Both the position numbers and the translations under genes were made by a program. The notes below the pieces were generated by a model. It saw only the letters and a list, made by a program, of their open reading frames with translations, had not been told where the DNA came from and did not search any database. From Candidatus Gastranaerophilales bacterium (lineage in GTDB: Bacteria; Cyanobacteriota; Vampirovibrionia; Gastranaerophilales; Gastranaerophilaceae): a stretch of DNA of 47,630 nucleotides. The stretch is taken from the NCBI GenBank assembly GCA_905234865.1, contig CAJOJE010000013.1, forward strand, positions 1 through 47,630. The letters are read 5' to 3'. Shown piece after piece: positions 25,617-34,345 of this stretch (positions are counted from its first letter, which is position 1; each line of letters starts with the position of its first letter).

Positions 25617-26045
25617 TTATACCAATTGAATAAGTGCCATTTCGCTTGCGTCGCCTCTACGGGGTACAAGTCTTTGAATTCTTGTATATCCGCCGTTTCT
25701 TGCAGCATATTTTTTGCCGATAACAACAAACAGTTGTCTTAAAACGGTTTGTTTGGGTAACTTTTCGTTTTCAGCCAAAGTGTCTTTTAACTCACCCGTT
25801 TCAAGGTTAATATATTTATCGGTTTCTTTATCGAAAATAAATTTAAGAGCTTGTCTTCTTGAAGCAAGGTCGCCTTTTTTTGCAAAAGTGATGATGTTTT
25901 CCGCATAAGGTTTCAATGCTTTAGCTCTTGCCATTGTTGTAGTTATTTCACCATGTAAAAAAAGCTCGGTTGCCAAAGAACGCATTAAAGCTTTTCTTTG
26001 ATCAGACGCTTTTGATAAATGATGTTTTTTGCATTGGTGTCTCAT
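25617..26045 (-). CDS. rplQ: 50S ribosomal protein L17
   Basis: bL17 is a tunnel-exit protein of the large subunit. The N-terminus MRHQCKKHHLSKASDQRKAL and the following MRSLATELFLHGEITTT are diagnostic. At 142 residues it is longer than the shortest versions because of an insert at about 75-95 (FDKETDKYINLETGELKDTL). It follows rpoA by 23 bases. Confidence 0.95.
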   Translation of the reverse strand: MRHQCKKHHLSKASDQRKALMRSLATELFLHGEITTTMARAKALKPYAENIITFAKKGDLASRRQALKFIFDKETDKYINLETGELKDTLAENEKLPKQTVLRQLFVVIGKKYAARNGGYTRIQRLVPRRGDASEMALIQLV

Positions 26046-26068
26046 TTTTATCTACCTTTTTTTATTTA

Positions 26069-27049
26069 CTAAATTAATTCCAAGTCATCAACGCCCTCGG
26101 GATTAGGTTGGAGATCAAGTCCGAGTTCGTGAAGTTTTTCAATAACTTCATCAGAAGATTTTTTACCGAAATTTTTAATATTCAATAAATCATGTTCCGA
26201 TTTCTTTAGGAGCTCAGCCATTGAGTTAATGCTTGCTCTTTTTAAACAATTATATGCTCTAACGGAAAGCTCAAGATCTTCAATCGTATAATTTGAAGTT
26301 TGTTCTTCCTGTTCTTCTTCAACTACATCTTCGGTAATAATTTGAGATGTAACAGGTTGACCGGTTATTGCCGCAATTTGTTTAAAGTGGTCGATTAAAA
26401 GATTAGCTGCTTTAGCAAGTGCGACATTTACGTCGACAGAGCCGTTTGACCAAATTTCGAGAGTTAATTTGTCATAATCAAGAACTTCTCCGACTCTGGC
26501 AGGCTCAACAACATAACTTACACGTTTAATAGGCATAAATGCCGCATCAATCGGAAGCATGTCTATCGGCATACCGTTTTTTTGCTCTTTAAGAGGATCG
26601 ATATTAATATATCCTTTACCCGTACTTACGACGATATCGGCGTGAATTGAACCGCCTTCCGCCAAAGTACAAATCAAGCAGTCAGGATTAACGATTTTTA
26701 CACCTGCGGGAAGTTGAATATCAGATGCCAAAACTGCGCCTTCTTTTGCAACATCAAGTCTTAAATGCTGTTCTTCGTTTGTATCGCATTTTAAAACAAG
26801 TGATTTCAAATTAAGCATAATGTCAATAACATCTTCAACTACACCGGGGATTGAAGTATATTCATGAGTAATTCCTTCAATTCTGACGGCAGTAACCGCA
26901 GAACCTTCAAGACTCGATAATAATACACGTCTTAAAGAATTACCGATTGTAGCTCCATATCCTCTTTCCAACGGTTCAATAAAGAATTTTCCGTATTGAG
27001 ATCCGTCTGAACTTGTGGTCGTATTAACGTTTTTAATCTTAAGTTCCAT
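26069..27049 (-). CDS. rpoA: RNA polymerase subunit alpha
   Basis: The alpha subunit dimerises to start polymerase assembly and contacts UP elements and activators. The N-terminal domain (about 1-228) includes YGKFFIEPLERGYGATIGNS and LRRVLLSSLEGSAVTAV. A flexible acidic linker (DVVEEEQEEQT) follows, and then the C-terminal domain (about 250-326) with SVRAYNCLKRASINSMAELL and LLNIKNFGKKSSDEVIEKL. At 326 residues it is full length. It lies between rpsD and rplQ, 10 bases after rpsD. Confidence 0.97.
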   Translation of the reverse strand: MELKIKNVNTTTSSDGSQYGKFFIEPLERGYGATIGNSLRRVLLSSLEGSAVTAVRIEGITHEYTSIPGVVEDVIDIMLNLKSLVLKCDTNEEQHLRLDVAKEGAVLASDIQLPAGVKIVNPDCLICTLAEGGSIHADIVVSTGKGYINIDPLKEQKNGMPIDMLPIDAAFMPIKRVSYVVEPARVGEVLDYDKLTLEIWSNGSVDVNVALAKAANLLIDHFKQIAAITGQPVTSQIITEDVVEEEQEEQTSNYTIEDLELSVRAYNCLKRASINSMAELLKKSEHDLLNIKNFGKKSSDEVIEKLHELGLDLQPNPEGVDDLELI

Positions 27050-27059
27050 TATTCACTCC

Positions 27060-27662
27060 TTATTTAGAATAATACTCGATAACGAGCTGTTCTTTAAATT
27101 CAGGGTCCATTTCTTCTCTCTGGGGGACTCTGTCATAAACAATCCGCATATTGTCGTAATCAACCGTAATCCAAGCGAAGTTTAAAGCCATATCAATTGA
27201 TTCTTTAACCGATTTAACGAAGTTCCTGCTGGATTCTTTAACTGTTACAACGTCACCCGCTTTTAAGATGTATGAAGGAACGTCAACTTTTTTACCGTTT
27301 ACCAAAACATGAGCATGGTTTACGATTTGTCTTGCCTGTTTTCTCGTAATTGCAAATCCAGCTCTGAATAACACGTTATCAAGACGGCTTTCCAAGATTT
27401 GAAGCATGATTGTACCGGTTACTCCGGTTCTTCTTGAAGCAACTTCATAATATTTTGCAAATTGTTTTTCCGAAACTAAGTATGTTAATCTGATTTTTTG
27501 TTTTTCTTTTAATTGTAAAGCGTAATCAGAAGGTTTTTTTCTCATTGCGCCATGTTGCCCTGAGGGATTAGTCCTCATTGACGACGTTAATTTACGGTTG
27601 GACAAATCCTTAACGCCGTAGTTTCTGTATAATTTATTTGAAGGTCCTGTATATCTAGCCAA
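27060..27662 (-). CDS. rpsD: 30S ribosomal protein S4
   Basis: uS4 starts assembly of the 30S body and helps fidelity. The N-terminus MARYTGPSNKLYRNYGVKDL lacks the zinc-binding cysteines of some S4 proteins. The S4 RNA-binding domain (about 90-150) has ESRLDNVLFRAGFAITRKQA followed by RQIVNHAHVLVNGKKV. The C-terminus QLVIEYYSK is typical. Length 200. It sits between rpsK and rpoA, whereas many cyanobacteria keep rpsD elsewhere. Confidence 0.97.
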   Translation of the reverse strand: MARYTGPSNKLYRNYGVKDLSNRKLTSSMRTNPSGQHGAMRKKPSDYALQLKEKQKIRLTYLVSEKQFAKYYEVASRRTGVTGTIMLQILESRLDNVLFRAGFAITRKQARQIVNHAHVLVNGKKVDVPSYILKAGDVVTVKESSRNFVKSVKESIDMALNFAWITVDYDNMRIVYDRVPQREEMDPEFKEQLVIEYYSK

Positions 27663-27679
27663 TTTTATTGCTCCTTATG

Positions 27680-28066
27680 TTATACTCTGCGTTTCTTAGG
27701 AGGACGGCATCCGTTATGGGGGATGGGCGTTACATCCTTAATGAGTGTAATTTCCAGTCCGGCTGCCTGAATAGCTCTGATTGCGGTTTCACGACCTGAA
27801 CCCGGACCTTTTATAAATACTTCAACTTTTTTCATGCCTTGATCGACTGATTTTTTAGCAACTAATTCAGCTGCAGATTGAGCGGCAAACGGAGTGCCTT
27901 TTCTAGCTCCTTTAAAACCGCAAGCACCTGCTGAAGCCCAAGCTACTGCATTACCTTGCGTATCGGTTGAAGTTACGATGGTATTGTTGAATGTACTTTG
28001 AATATGTACAACACCTTGCAAGATATTCTTTCTTTCTTTCTTTTTGGTTTTTATCGGTTTAGCCAT
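27680..28066 (-). CDS. rpsK: 30S ribosomal protein S11
   Basis: uS11 lies on the 30S platform near the mRNA exit. The sequence contains [54 protein letters not shown] and the end [18 protein letters not shown], all canonical. It has 128 residues and sits in its normal place between rpsM and rpsD. Confidence 0.97.
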   Translation of the reverse strand: MAKPIKTKKKERKNILQGVVHIQSTFNNTIVTSTDTQGNAVAWASAGACGFKGARKGTPFAAQSAAELVAKKSVDQGMKKVEVFIKGPGSGRETAIRAIQAAGLEITLIKDVTPIPHNGCRPPKKRRV

Positions 28067-28101
28067 TATATTTATTCCTTTTTAGTATTCTTTAATTTAA
28101 A

Positions 28102-28470
28102 CTATTTCTTTTTACCTGCAATAGGTCCGGTTTTTTTGCCGCGTCTTGTTCTGGCATTTGTTTTAGTTCTTTGACCTCTTACGGGAAGTTTCTTTTTGTG
28201 GCGAAAACCTCTGTAAGAGCCGATTTCTTGAAGTCTTTTAATATTTAAAGATTCGTTTCTTTTTAAGTCACCTTCGATTGTGTAATGAGCGATTTCGTTT
28301 CTTAATTTCTTAATATCTTCATCGGTCAAGTCGTCGGTTCTTAAATCTTCAGAAATATTGCAAGCAGCCAATATATTTTTTGACAACGTAGGCCCGATGC
28401 CGTAAATATATGTCAATGCAATTACCATTCTTTTATTACGGGGCAGGTCTACCCCAACAAGTCTTGCCAT
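28102..28470 (-). CDS. rpsM: 30S ribosomal protein S13
   Basis: uS13 bridges the 30S head to the 50S subunit and contacts P-site tRNA. Seen are [20 protein letters not shown] at the start, the helical centre with [20 protein letters not shown], and the tail [19 protein letters not shown]. Length 122. A 214-base gap, partly filled with a diverged copy of the 123-bp element, separates it from rpmJ upstream. Confidence 0.97.
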   Translation of the reverse strand: MARLVGVDLPRNKRMVIALTYIYGIGPTLSKNILAACNISEDLRTDDLTDEDIKKLRNEIAHYTIEGDLKRNESLNIKRLQEIGSYRGFRHKKKLPVRGQRTKTNARTRRGKKTGPIAGKKK

Positions 28471-28545
28471 GTTATTTTATTCTCCTTTGATTATTTTTGT
28501 GTTTGAAAGAAGTTTTGTGCATGTTATTTGCTTTTAAATTCTAAT

Positions 28546-28677
28546 GTTTGAACCTTTCATTACGCTCCGCCGATTTCATCGACTTTCGCTTAACCGGTTT
28601 TGCTTCACCGTTATATTATTTACATCGGTTCCGCAACGGAATTTCACCGTCTTGAAATTCCCTGCGGTTCAAACCTT
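28546..28677. repeat. 123-bp intergenic element, diverged copy 3
   Basis: 28549-28608 aligns clearly with 2838-2898 in the same orientation (ACCTTTCATT, CGCTC, GCCGATTT and CTTTCGCTT blocks). The rest is diverged. GAAATTCCCTGCGGTTCAAA near 28654-28673 resembles the left end of copy 1, so this may be two overlapping units. It ends eight bases before the rpmJ stop, again directly 3' of a ribosomal protein gene. Confidence 0.65.
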
Positions 28678-28684
28678 GATTTTG

Positions 28685-28801
28685 TTACCCTTGTCTTTGT
28701 TTGTGTTTAGGGTATTTTTTGCAAACAACGGTTACACGTCCCCTTCTTTTAATTACTTTGCAATCTTTGCAAATAGGTTTTACTGATGCTCTGACTTTCA
28801 T
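28685..28801 (-). CDS. rpmJ: 50S ribosomal protein L36
   Basis: bL36 is a zinc-binding protein near the factor-binding side of the large subunit. The 38 residues begin [20 protein letters not shown] and continue with [18 protein letters not shown]. The zinc ligands are C11, C14, C27 and H32, the standard C+ set. It lies between infA and rpsM as in most bacteria. A repeat element follows its stop codon. Confidence 0.95.
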   Translation of the reverse strand: MKVRASVKPICKDCKVIKRRGRVTVVCKKYPKHKQRQG

Positions 28802-28813
28802 TTTTGTATTCCT

Positions 28814-29029
28814 TTATTTAAGTCTGTATGTAATTCTGCCTCTTGTGAGGTCATAGGGCGTCATCTCAACTTTTACTTTATCTCCGGGCAAAATTCTTAT
28901 GAAATTTTTTCTGATTTTTCCCGAAATATGAGCTAAGATTTCATGTCCGTTCTCAAGTTCTACTCGAAACATTGCATTGGGCATTGCTTCTAAAATAGTT
29001 CCCTCAAATTCTATTACGTCTTTTGACAT
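28814..29029 (-). CDS. infA: Translation initiation factor IF-1
   Basis: IF-1 is an S1/OB-fold protein that occupies the A site during initiation. The 71 residues include [40 protein letters not shown] and [20 protein letters not shown]. It is the first gene of the alpha-type operon, which continues with rpmJ, rpsM, rpsK, rpsD, rpoA, rplQ, truA, rplM and rpsI. The genes that often precede it (secY, adk, map) are absent; instead a divergent prenyltransferase gene follows 300 bases away. Confidence 0.96.
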   Translation of the reverse strand: MSKDVIEFEGTILEAMPNAMFRVELENGHEILAHISGKIRKNFIRILPGDKVKVEMTPYDLTRGRITYRLK

Positions 29030-29340
29030 TTGATACCTTATTATTCGTACATTACATTGCTTTATCGTACTAAAGCATAATCAATCATACATGTTAAATT
29101 CTTAAAATCAAGAGTATAAAACGATTTCAAAGGGAAATTTCAGCGTTTTTTCATATTTGTTTTTTGAAATATATTAACTTATATAATAAGAAATATTGTC
29201 TGTTTTATTATTATGTTTGCGTTTCAGATTGAAATATAAATTTTTGTAACAGTTTTAATAATATCTTTATTTAATAAAACAATCGTGTATAAACCGTTTT
29301 TAATCATGTTATAATAAACAAAAAATAAGGAGTGTTCGGA
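29030..29340. other. Divergent intergenic region infA / UbiA-family gene
   Basis: About 310 AT-rich bases. TATAAT at 29310-29315 on the plus strand is a likely -10 for the UbiA-family gene, with no good -35. I could not choose a convincing infA promoter. No ORF or repeat is seen. Confidence 0.4.
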
Positions 29341-30378
29341 ATGGGGAAATCTTTCAATCATCTGACAAGAGGGTACACGCTTTCCATGTCAATTATGCCG
29401 TTTTTGGTTGTCCTTGCCTGTGCAATTAAATCACCGCTGTTTATCGACGGAAGATTTATCATTAATTCGATACTGTGTCTTGCAGGGATTCTGCTTGTGC
29501 ATATGGCGGTAAATTTATACGATGATATTGTTGATATAGAATATTTGTTAAACAAGGGGATTAATTTTAAAGATATCTGCTTTTCAAATAAAAGAAAGGC
29601 TTGCGCCATATTAAACGGAAGTTATTCTTTAAAAGAAGCAAAAATAATTTTATATATAATTCTTTTTGCGGCATTTTTGTGCGGACTGTATTTTGTTTAT
29701 TTAAGGGGCGGTTTAATTATCCTTTTTATGCTGCTTGCAATTTTAGCGGGAATGTTTTACCCTAAATCCGCCAATTACGGACTTTCGGAATTGACGGTAG
29801 GACTTGTTTTCGGTCCACTGCTTGTAAATAGCGCATATTTCGCAATAACGGGGTATTTTAATATTTCAATTTATTACCTTTCTTTTGCAATAGGAATTAT
29901 GACGACAATTCTTCTTATAACGCACAGTCTTATGGATTATGAGGATGATAAAAAGAAAAATAAAAAAACGCTTCCCGTTATGTTGGATAATAAGAATTTA
30001 ACAATAAATGTTATATCTTTATTAATATTACTGTCTTTTGCAATTTTGTACAAAGAAGGTTCAAACATGTTCCGGCCTCAATGTGCGGTTTTTATCCCCA
30101 TACTTTTAACGCTTCCCGTTTCAGTTAAGCTAATTCTTTCTTTATACGAATACATACAAATTAAAGACGTAAAATTTATTCCCGAGTGGTACTTTGGAAG
30201 AATGGAAAACTGGGAAGAAATTAAATCAAACAATATGGAATATTTTATGTTCAGATTTTATTTATCAAGAAATCTGGCGACAATCTTTAACGCAACATTG
30301 GCGATTGTTTGTTTATTAGCTTTTGATTGCGGCTTTAGAGAAATTATGTATTTTAAATTTGATAATTTTATATTTTAG
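29341..30378 (+). CDS. UbiA-superfamily membrane prenyltransferase
   Basis: UbiA-type enzymes move a prenyl chain onto an aromatic or other acceptor within the membrane, as in quinone, heme O or lipid synthesis. The 345-residue protein has about nine membrane segments. It has the two Asp-rich motifs: N58, D61, D62 and D65 in NLYDDIVDIEY, and D199, D202 and D203 in HSLMDYEDDKKKNKKTLPV. These resemble MenA-type proteins most. I start at the ATG at 29341, with AAGGAG at 8 bases. No other quinone gene is nearby, so the acceptor is unknown. A PEBP-like gene follows 9 bases later and is probably cotranscribed. Confidence 0.75.
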   Translation: MGKSFNHLTRGYTLSMSIMPFLVVLACAIKSPLFIDGRFIINSILCLAGILLVHMAVNLYDDIVDIEYLLNKGINFKDICFSNKRKACAILNGSYSLKEAKIILYIILFAAFLCGLYFVYLRGGLIILFMLLAILAGMFYPKSANYGLSELTVGLVFGPLLVNSAYFAITGYFNISIYYLSFAIGIMTTILLITHSLMDYEDDKKKNKKTLPVMLDNKNLTINVISLLILLSFAILYKEGSNMFRPQCAVFIPILLTLPVSVKLILSLYEYIQIKDVKFIPEWYFGRMENWEEIKSNNMEYFMFRFYLSRNLATIFNATLAIVCLLAFDCGFREIMYFKFDNFIF

Positions 30379-30387
30379 GAGAAAATT

Positions 30388-30867
30388 ATGCTCGATTTTA
30401 CGATTTCTACCACATCATTCAATAATGGTGACATACTGCCTATGGAACAGGTTTTAAATGCGCATGGATGTACGGGAAGCAATATTTCACCCGATTTAAA
30501 ATGGGAAAATATTCCTCAAAACACAAAAGAGTTTGCGCTCATTGTTCATGACCCCGATGCTCCCGTTCAAAACGGCTGGTATCATTGGATTGTTTTAAAC
30601 ATTCCCGTATCAAAAACAAGTTTTAAAAAAGGAGAAAAAATCAATTCTCCCATGGTTGAAACAGGCACAAGCTTTACCGACGTAAAAGGTTATGGCGGGG
30701 CTTGTCCTCCGATAGGACATGGAATTCATCATTATAATTTTACAATCTATGCACTTAATGAGATTCTGGACAAATCCACTTCTCTTTTATCACCTTTTGA
30801 AATAGAGAAAAAAGTTAAAGCACATACCATAAAAAGCGCAACGGTAAGTGCAATTTATCAAAGATAA
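30388..30867 (+). CDS. YbhB/YbcL-type phosphatidylethanolamine-binding-like protein
   Basis: This family (PEBP, called Raf kinase inhibitor-like in bacteria) has a small ligand pocket; its bacterial role is not settled. The 159-residue protein has the hallmark DPDAP at 55-59 (VHDPDAPVQNGWYHWIV) and YGGACPPIGHGIHHY from residue 102, which form the pocket. No signal peptide is present, so it is cytoplasmic. AGGAG precedes the ATG. It is the second gene after the UbiA-family protein and is followed by a terminator. Confidence 0.93.
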   Translation: MLDFTISTTSFNNGDILPMEQVLNAHGCTGSNISPDLKWENIPQNTKEFALIVHDPDAPVQNGWYHWIVLNIPVSKTSFKKGEKINSPMVETGTSFTDVKGYGGACPPIGHGIHHYNFTIYALNEILDKSTSLLSPFEIEKKVKAHTIKSATVSAIYQR

Positions 30868-30878
30868 TTTTGTTTGAA

Positions 30879-30927
30879 TTTTCCTGTCGTAAGGTTAAAT
30901 TCACCCCAAGGCAGGAAAATGTTTTTT
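30879..30927 (+). terminator. Terminator after the PEBP-like gene
   Basis: TTTTCCTG (30879-30886) pairs with CAGGAAAA (30912-30919), with further pairing inside, followed by TGTTTTTT. Confidence 0.65.
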
Positions 30928-30946
30928 CGGATATAATAAATTTATT

Positions 30947-31377
30947 ATGGATAAAGTTTTATCTTTTTGCAAAAAATTAAGACAGTATTTCTTTTTAAGG
31001 ATTGTAATATTCATAAATCTTACAAATGCAATTTGGTGGATATTAGCGCAAATTCGTCCGTTGGCGGAAGATATCGACAGGGCGAAATATACGGATGCTA
31101 CAATTGATTTTATTTTAGTTTTGAGCATACTTTCATTTATAAGTTTTACTTTTTTGTCAACGAATTAGTTATCAGGTTTATTATACATAAGATTTCAAAA
31201 AGAAAAACTCACTATGTTCAACATTCAAATAAAATCATTGCCCGATTGGATGATACCGATGCTGCGTTATTTGCGTTTATGGCTGCTTTACCTCCTTTGA
31301 GCTATTCTTTTTTGTTTTTGTCATTATTTATTCTTATATATACATTAATCGGATTAATCGGATTAATTCCCGTATAA
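30947..31377 (+). pseudogene. Small membrane protein split by a frameshift at a T6 run
   Basis: The frame from ATG 30947 stops at 31166-31168 after 73 residues (ends FLSTN). A shift of frame at the TTTTTT run (31150-31155) gives continuous coding to 31377 (FVNELVIRFIIHKISKRK, then LDDTDAALFAFMAALPPLSY and a hydrophobic end). The joined protein would be about 143 residues with three or four membrane segments and would be unrecognised. The first frame begins three bases after the start predicted from a TATAAT at 30932-30937, so it would be leaderless. A natural mutation, an assembly error or slippage on the T run are all possible. Confidence 0.55.
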
Positions 31378-31461
31378 TTTGCGAGTTTTATTTTATATAC
31401 TGCAATTTAAAGCTCGAGAAGCGATACAGCCTGAACTTAACAAACAGTTACAAATATTCTT

Positions 31462-33426
31462 TTACAGTTTTACTCCGCCATAAGTCAGAAGATAATTCCA
31501 ATAAGAAGAATAAACTTTTTTGATGTATTCTTTTGTTTCTTGATAAGGGATGTTTTCAACGGTCAAATCAAAAGAAACATCCTCATTTAACCATTTTTTT
31601 ACGGCGTTTGGACCCGAATTATAAGATAAAACGCACAAACTTTCATCATTAGAAAAAACTTTCATTAAATATGCAAAATATCTCGTACCTAAATCAATAT
31701 TTAATTTCGGTTCAAGAAGATTTTCAATAGTATAATCTTTTCCCGAAACCATTTTTGCCGTAGAAGGCATTATTTGGGTTAATCCGGTTGCTCCTACATA
31801 GCTTCTTATATTGGGGTCAAAATGACTTTCTTCTTTAACGAGCGCCAAAAATAAATAAGGATTCAAGTTTCTTATTTTTGCATAATGATTGATTTCATCG
31901 GCATAATACACAGGGTAAGCGAGTTTTCTTGCAGTTTTTGAATTTTTCAGCTTTGACGTATCGGTATTTTTTAAATAATCTCTTGCAATAACGGAAGATA
32001 GCGCCCTATTGCCTTTTTTATATTCTATCCAGCTCAATAAGACAGGGTCCTTTATTCTAAAATCGGATAAAATATCAAAACCGTTTACATCAATCACCGC
32101 TTCAATAAAAGTTTCAAGATTTTTATTGTTTTCAATCGGAAATTCTATATTTTGCGAGGCTTTTTCAATAGGAAGCGTTCTTTTTGCATAAAACTTTTTA
32201 TTTACAAAAGTCGAATAAGCTCTGTATGTATAATAAGAATGGGGATAATCGGATAAAAGCCTGCTTAAATCGGATTTATAAGTTAAATCCATATTTTTGT
32301 TTTTAATTAGAATAGTAAAATAAAGTATGCAAGGAGTTAGATTTTTTTCATCATAATGAGTAAGATAAATTTTTGAATATTTAAGCGCAAGGCGGGGTTT
32401 ATTGTTTTTTACGGCATTCATAAAAAGAGTAAATAAAACTTCGCCCGAAAATTTTGATTGCGGGTAATTTTCAACCAATTTAATTTCTTTGGACCTCTTT
32501 AATTCGGGCGTCGACAATTTTGCGGAATTATAAAGAGCAATCGCCTTAATTTTTTCATCATTTGTTTTATTATAAATATCGTCCCAAATTTTGATTTTAT
32601 CGCCGCTTTTGTGTTTGACGTAAATTTTTAAGGCTTCGGATAAAATTTCCTCATCATGTATTGAATTATCAAGCCCGAGCCCTGTTTCAGCAACAAGGAC
32701 AACGTTTGATGAAGAATTTAATTTATCAAGACATTTAACAAGATACACCCAGCTTTCCTGAACGGGCAATTCTTTTAAAACGGTAATTGCTCTATTATTG
32801 GCGTCGTTCAAGTATAAAGTTTGAGCAAATACAATTTTTTCAAAATTCGTAAACTTAATTTTTTCATCGGATACCGCAGAAAGAAGGACATCATGAATAT
32901 ACTTTCCGTTAGGAGAATTTTTCATATATTCTAAATAAAATTCTTTCTTTTTTTCAATCGGGAAAGAAAGTTTTGTAAGCATATAATTTGCGGCAATGCC
33001 GTATTCGGAGTCGGGATAATCTTTTTTTAATCTTAAAAATGTTTTTTTGGCTTTATGGTTTTTACCGTTTGAATAATAAATTTGCCCTAACCTCCAAAGG
33101 ATGTAAGGAGAAACGTATTCATTTTTAAAGATTTTATCAAAAATAAAATATTTTTCTTGCGCCGTTTTAAAATCTTGCAGTTTATCTGCGGCTTTTGCCT
33201 GCATAAAAACGGCAGTGGGATACATAGAACTTAAAAAAGAAATTTTTGAAAAATTATAGTAAGCATTTGAATAATCTTCATGTTTTATAAATTCCACACC
33301 CTGTTCATAAAACCTTGAAGAATTTTTCAATTCATAAACATTGTAAATTAATCCAAACAAAATAAAAGAAACTAAGACTATGAAAAATCCTAAAACAAGT
33401 TTCTTTATAAGCCTCTTTATCTCCAT
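31462..33426 (-). CDS. slt: Soluble lytic murein transglycosylase (Slt type)
   Basis: The enzyme cuts glycan strands with formation of 1,6-anhydromuramic acid. Of 654 residues, the first 30 include one membrane helix (about 9-30: LVLGFFIVLVSFILFGLIY), so it is anchored outside the cytoplasm. A long helical superhelix with TPR-like repeats follows (about 35-480; for example ILWRLGQIYYSNGKNHKAKK). The C-terminal SLT domain starts at about 510. Catalytic Glu is E533 in VKEESHFDP; GATGLTQIMPSTAK, NIDLGTRYFAYLM and LSYNSGPNAVKKW complete the fold. It stands alone and probably works with AmiC in wall turnover. Confidence 0.92.
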   Translation of the reverse strand: MEIKRLIKKLVLGFFIVLVSFILFGLIYNVYELKNSSRFYEQGVEFIKHEDYSNAYYNFSKISFLSSMYPTAVFMQAKAADKLQDFKTAQEKYFIFDKIFKNEYVSPYILWRLGQIYYSNGKNHKAKKTFLRLKKDYPDSEYGIAANYMLTKLSFPIEKKKEFYLEYMKNSPNGKYIHDVLLSAVSDEKIKFTNFEKIVFAQTLYLNDANNRAITVLKELPVQESWVYLVKCLDKLNSSSNVVLVAETGLGLDNSIHDEEILSEALKIYVKHKSGDKIKIWDDIYNKTNDEKIKAIALYNSAKLSTPELKRSKEIKLVENYPQSKFSGEVLFTLFMNAVKNNKPRLALKYSKIYLTHYDEKNLTPCILYFTILIKNKNMDLTYKSDLSRLLSDYPHSYYTYRAYSTFVNKKFYAKRTLPIEKASQNIEFPIENNKNLETFIEAVIDVNGFDILSDFRIKDPVLLSWIEYKKGNRALSSVIARDYLKNTDTSKLKNSKTARKLAYPVYYADEINHYAKIRNLNPYLFLALVKEESHFDPNIRSYVGATGLTQIMPSTAKMVSGKDYTIENLLEPKLNIDLGTRYFAYLMKVFSNDESLCVLSYNSGPNAVKKWLNEDVSFDLTVENIPYQETKEYIKKVYSSYWNYLLTYGGVKL

Positions 33427-33578
33427 AGAACGATTATATCACAGCCAAATCAAAGTTTTTGGCATGGTTTACGATAAAGTATCAATTTAATATTTCTTAA
33501 CAATATCATTTTTACATGGCAATTCTATTAAAAGTAAATACTTTATATATACAAGTAGAGAGATGAAAAGAGGATACC

Positions 33579-34286
33579 ATGACGAGTGAAATGTCGGGTA
33601 AATTTGATTACAGCGGATTAAGAAGCGCACTTAAAGATAATGGGGTAAAAACCCAATTTTTAAACAGCGCAATCAGACGTGTCGCAAAAGAAAACGGGAT
33701 AGACACTCCCGAACAAATCGATAAATCTCAACAGATTAAAGTTTCTAAAAGTATTTTTGAAATATACGCAGACAAACCCGCTGAAGAAACTCTCGCACCA
33801 TATACGGAAATTGACGGCATAATTGAAAGCGATAAACCGGAAAAACTCCCTGAAATTTTCAACGATGACGACTATGAAGTTGCAGAATATGATGATTATT
33901 ACAATTTTCAAACACCGACCATTGCTGCAACAAATCCGATAGAACATAAAGAACCCTCAAAAGCAAAAAACGACAAAAATTCTTCATTGAATTTTGAACA
34001 ATTTAAAGATAAATACGGAAGCACATTCTCTGATAATTCAACAGGTAATACGGATAATCAGGATGAATTTTTAAAACAGATATTCAATTTAGCAGATGTT
34101 AATTCAAATCAACTTCTCGACAAATCGGAATTATCGGGCGCATTCTACGCAGCGCAAATGTTAAAAGGACAAGGGAATAACTTTGAGTTTCGACCAAAGG
34201 AACCGACCGAGGAGGACCTTGACCCGTTCAATTCCGATATGATACAAACGGAAATGTCGGGAGATTCATTTAATCCTCAAGGGTAG
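33579..34286 (+). CDS. Acidic protein with one EF-hand loop
   Basis: A 235-residue, strongly acidic, Asn- and Ser-rich protein with no signal peptide or membrane segment. Residues 173-184 (DVNSNQLLDKSE) match a canonical calcium-binding EF-hand loop, with Asp, Asn, Asn, Asp and Glu at positions 1, 3, 5, 9 and 12. It is flanked by helices FLKQIFNLA and LSGAFYAAQML. The N-terminal 70 residues look helical (KDNGVKTQFLNSAIRRVAKE). EMSG occurs both at residues 4-7 and near the C-terminus. AGAGG precedes the ATG. The family is not recognised. One EF-hand alone suggests dimerisation or a structural calcium site. A strong terminator follows. Confidence 0.65.
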   Translation: MTSEMSGKFDYSGLRSALKDNGVKTQFLNSAIRRVAKENGIDTPEQIDKSQQIKVSKSIFEIYADKPAEETLAPYTEIDGIIESDKPEKLPEIFNDDDYEVAEYDDYYNFQTPTIAATNPIEHKEPSKAKNDKNSSLNFEQFKDKYGSTFSDNSTGNTDNQDEFLKQIFNLADVNSNQLLDKSELSGAFYAAQMLKGQGNNFEFRPKEPTEEDLDPFNSDMIQTEMSGDSFNPQG

Positions 34287-34313
34287 ATTAGGAAAGATTG
34301 GAGAACGGTTAAA

Positions 34314-34345
34314 AGGGGAATATAAATTCCCCTATTTTTTATTTT
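34314..34345. terminator. Bidirectional terminator
   Basis: AGGGGAAT-ATAA-ATTCCCCT (34314-34333) is a perfect 8-bp stem followed by a T-rich run. The stop codon of the opposing methyltransferase gene lies in the stem. Confidence 0.85.

Noticed and set aside
28544-28786. Open frame of 80 codons over repeat copy 3 and rpmJ
   Set aside because: It is antisense to rpmJ, a clear gene, and has no ribosome-binding site.
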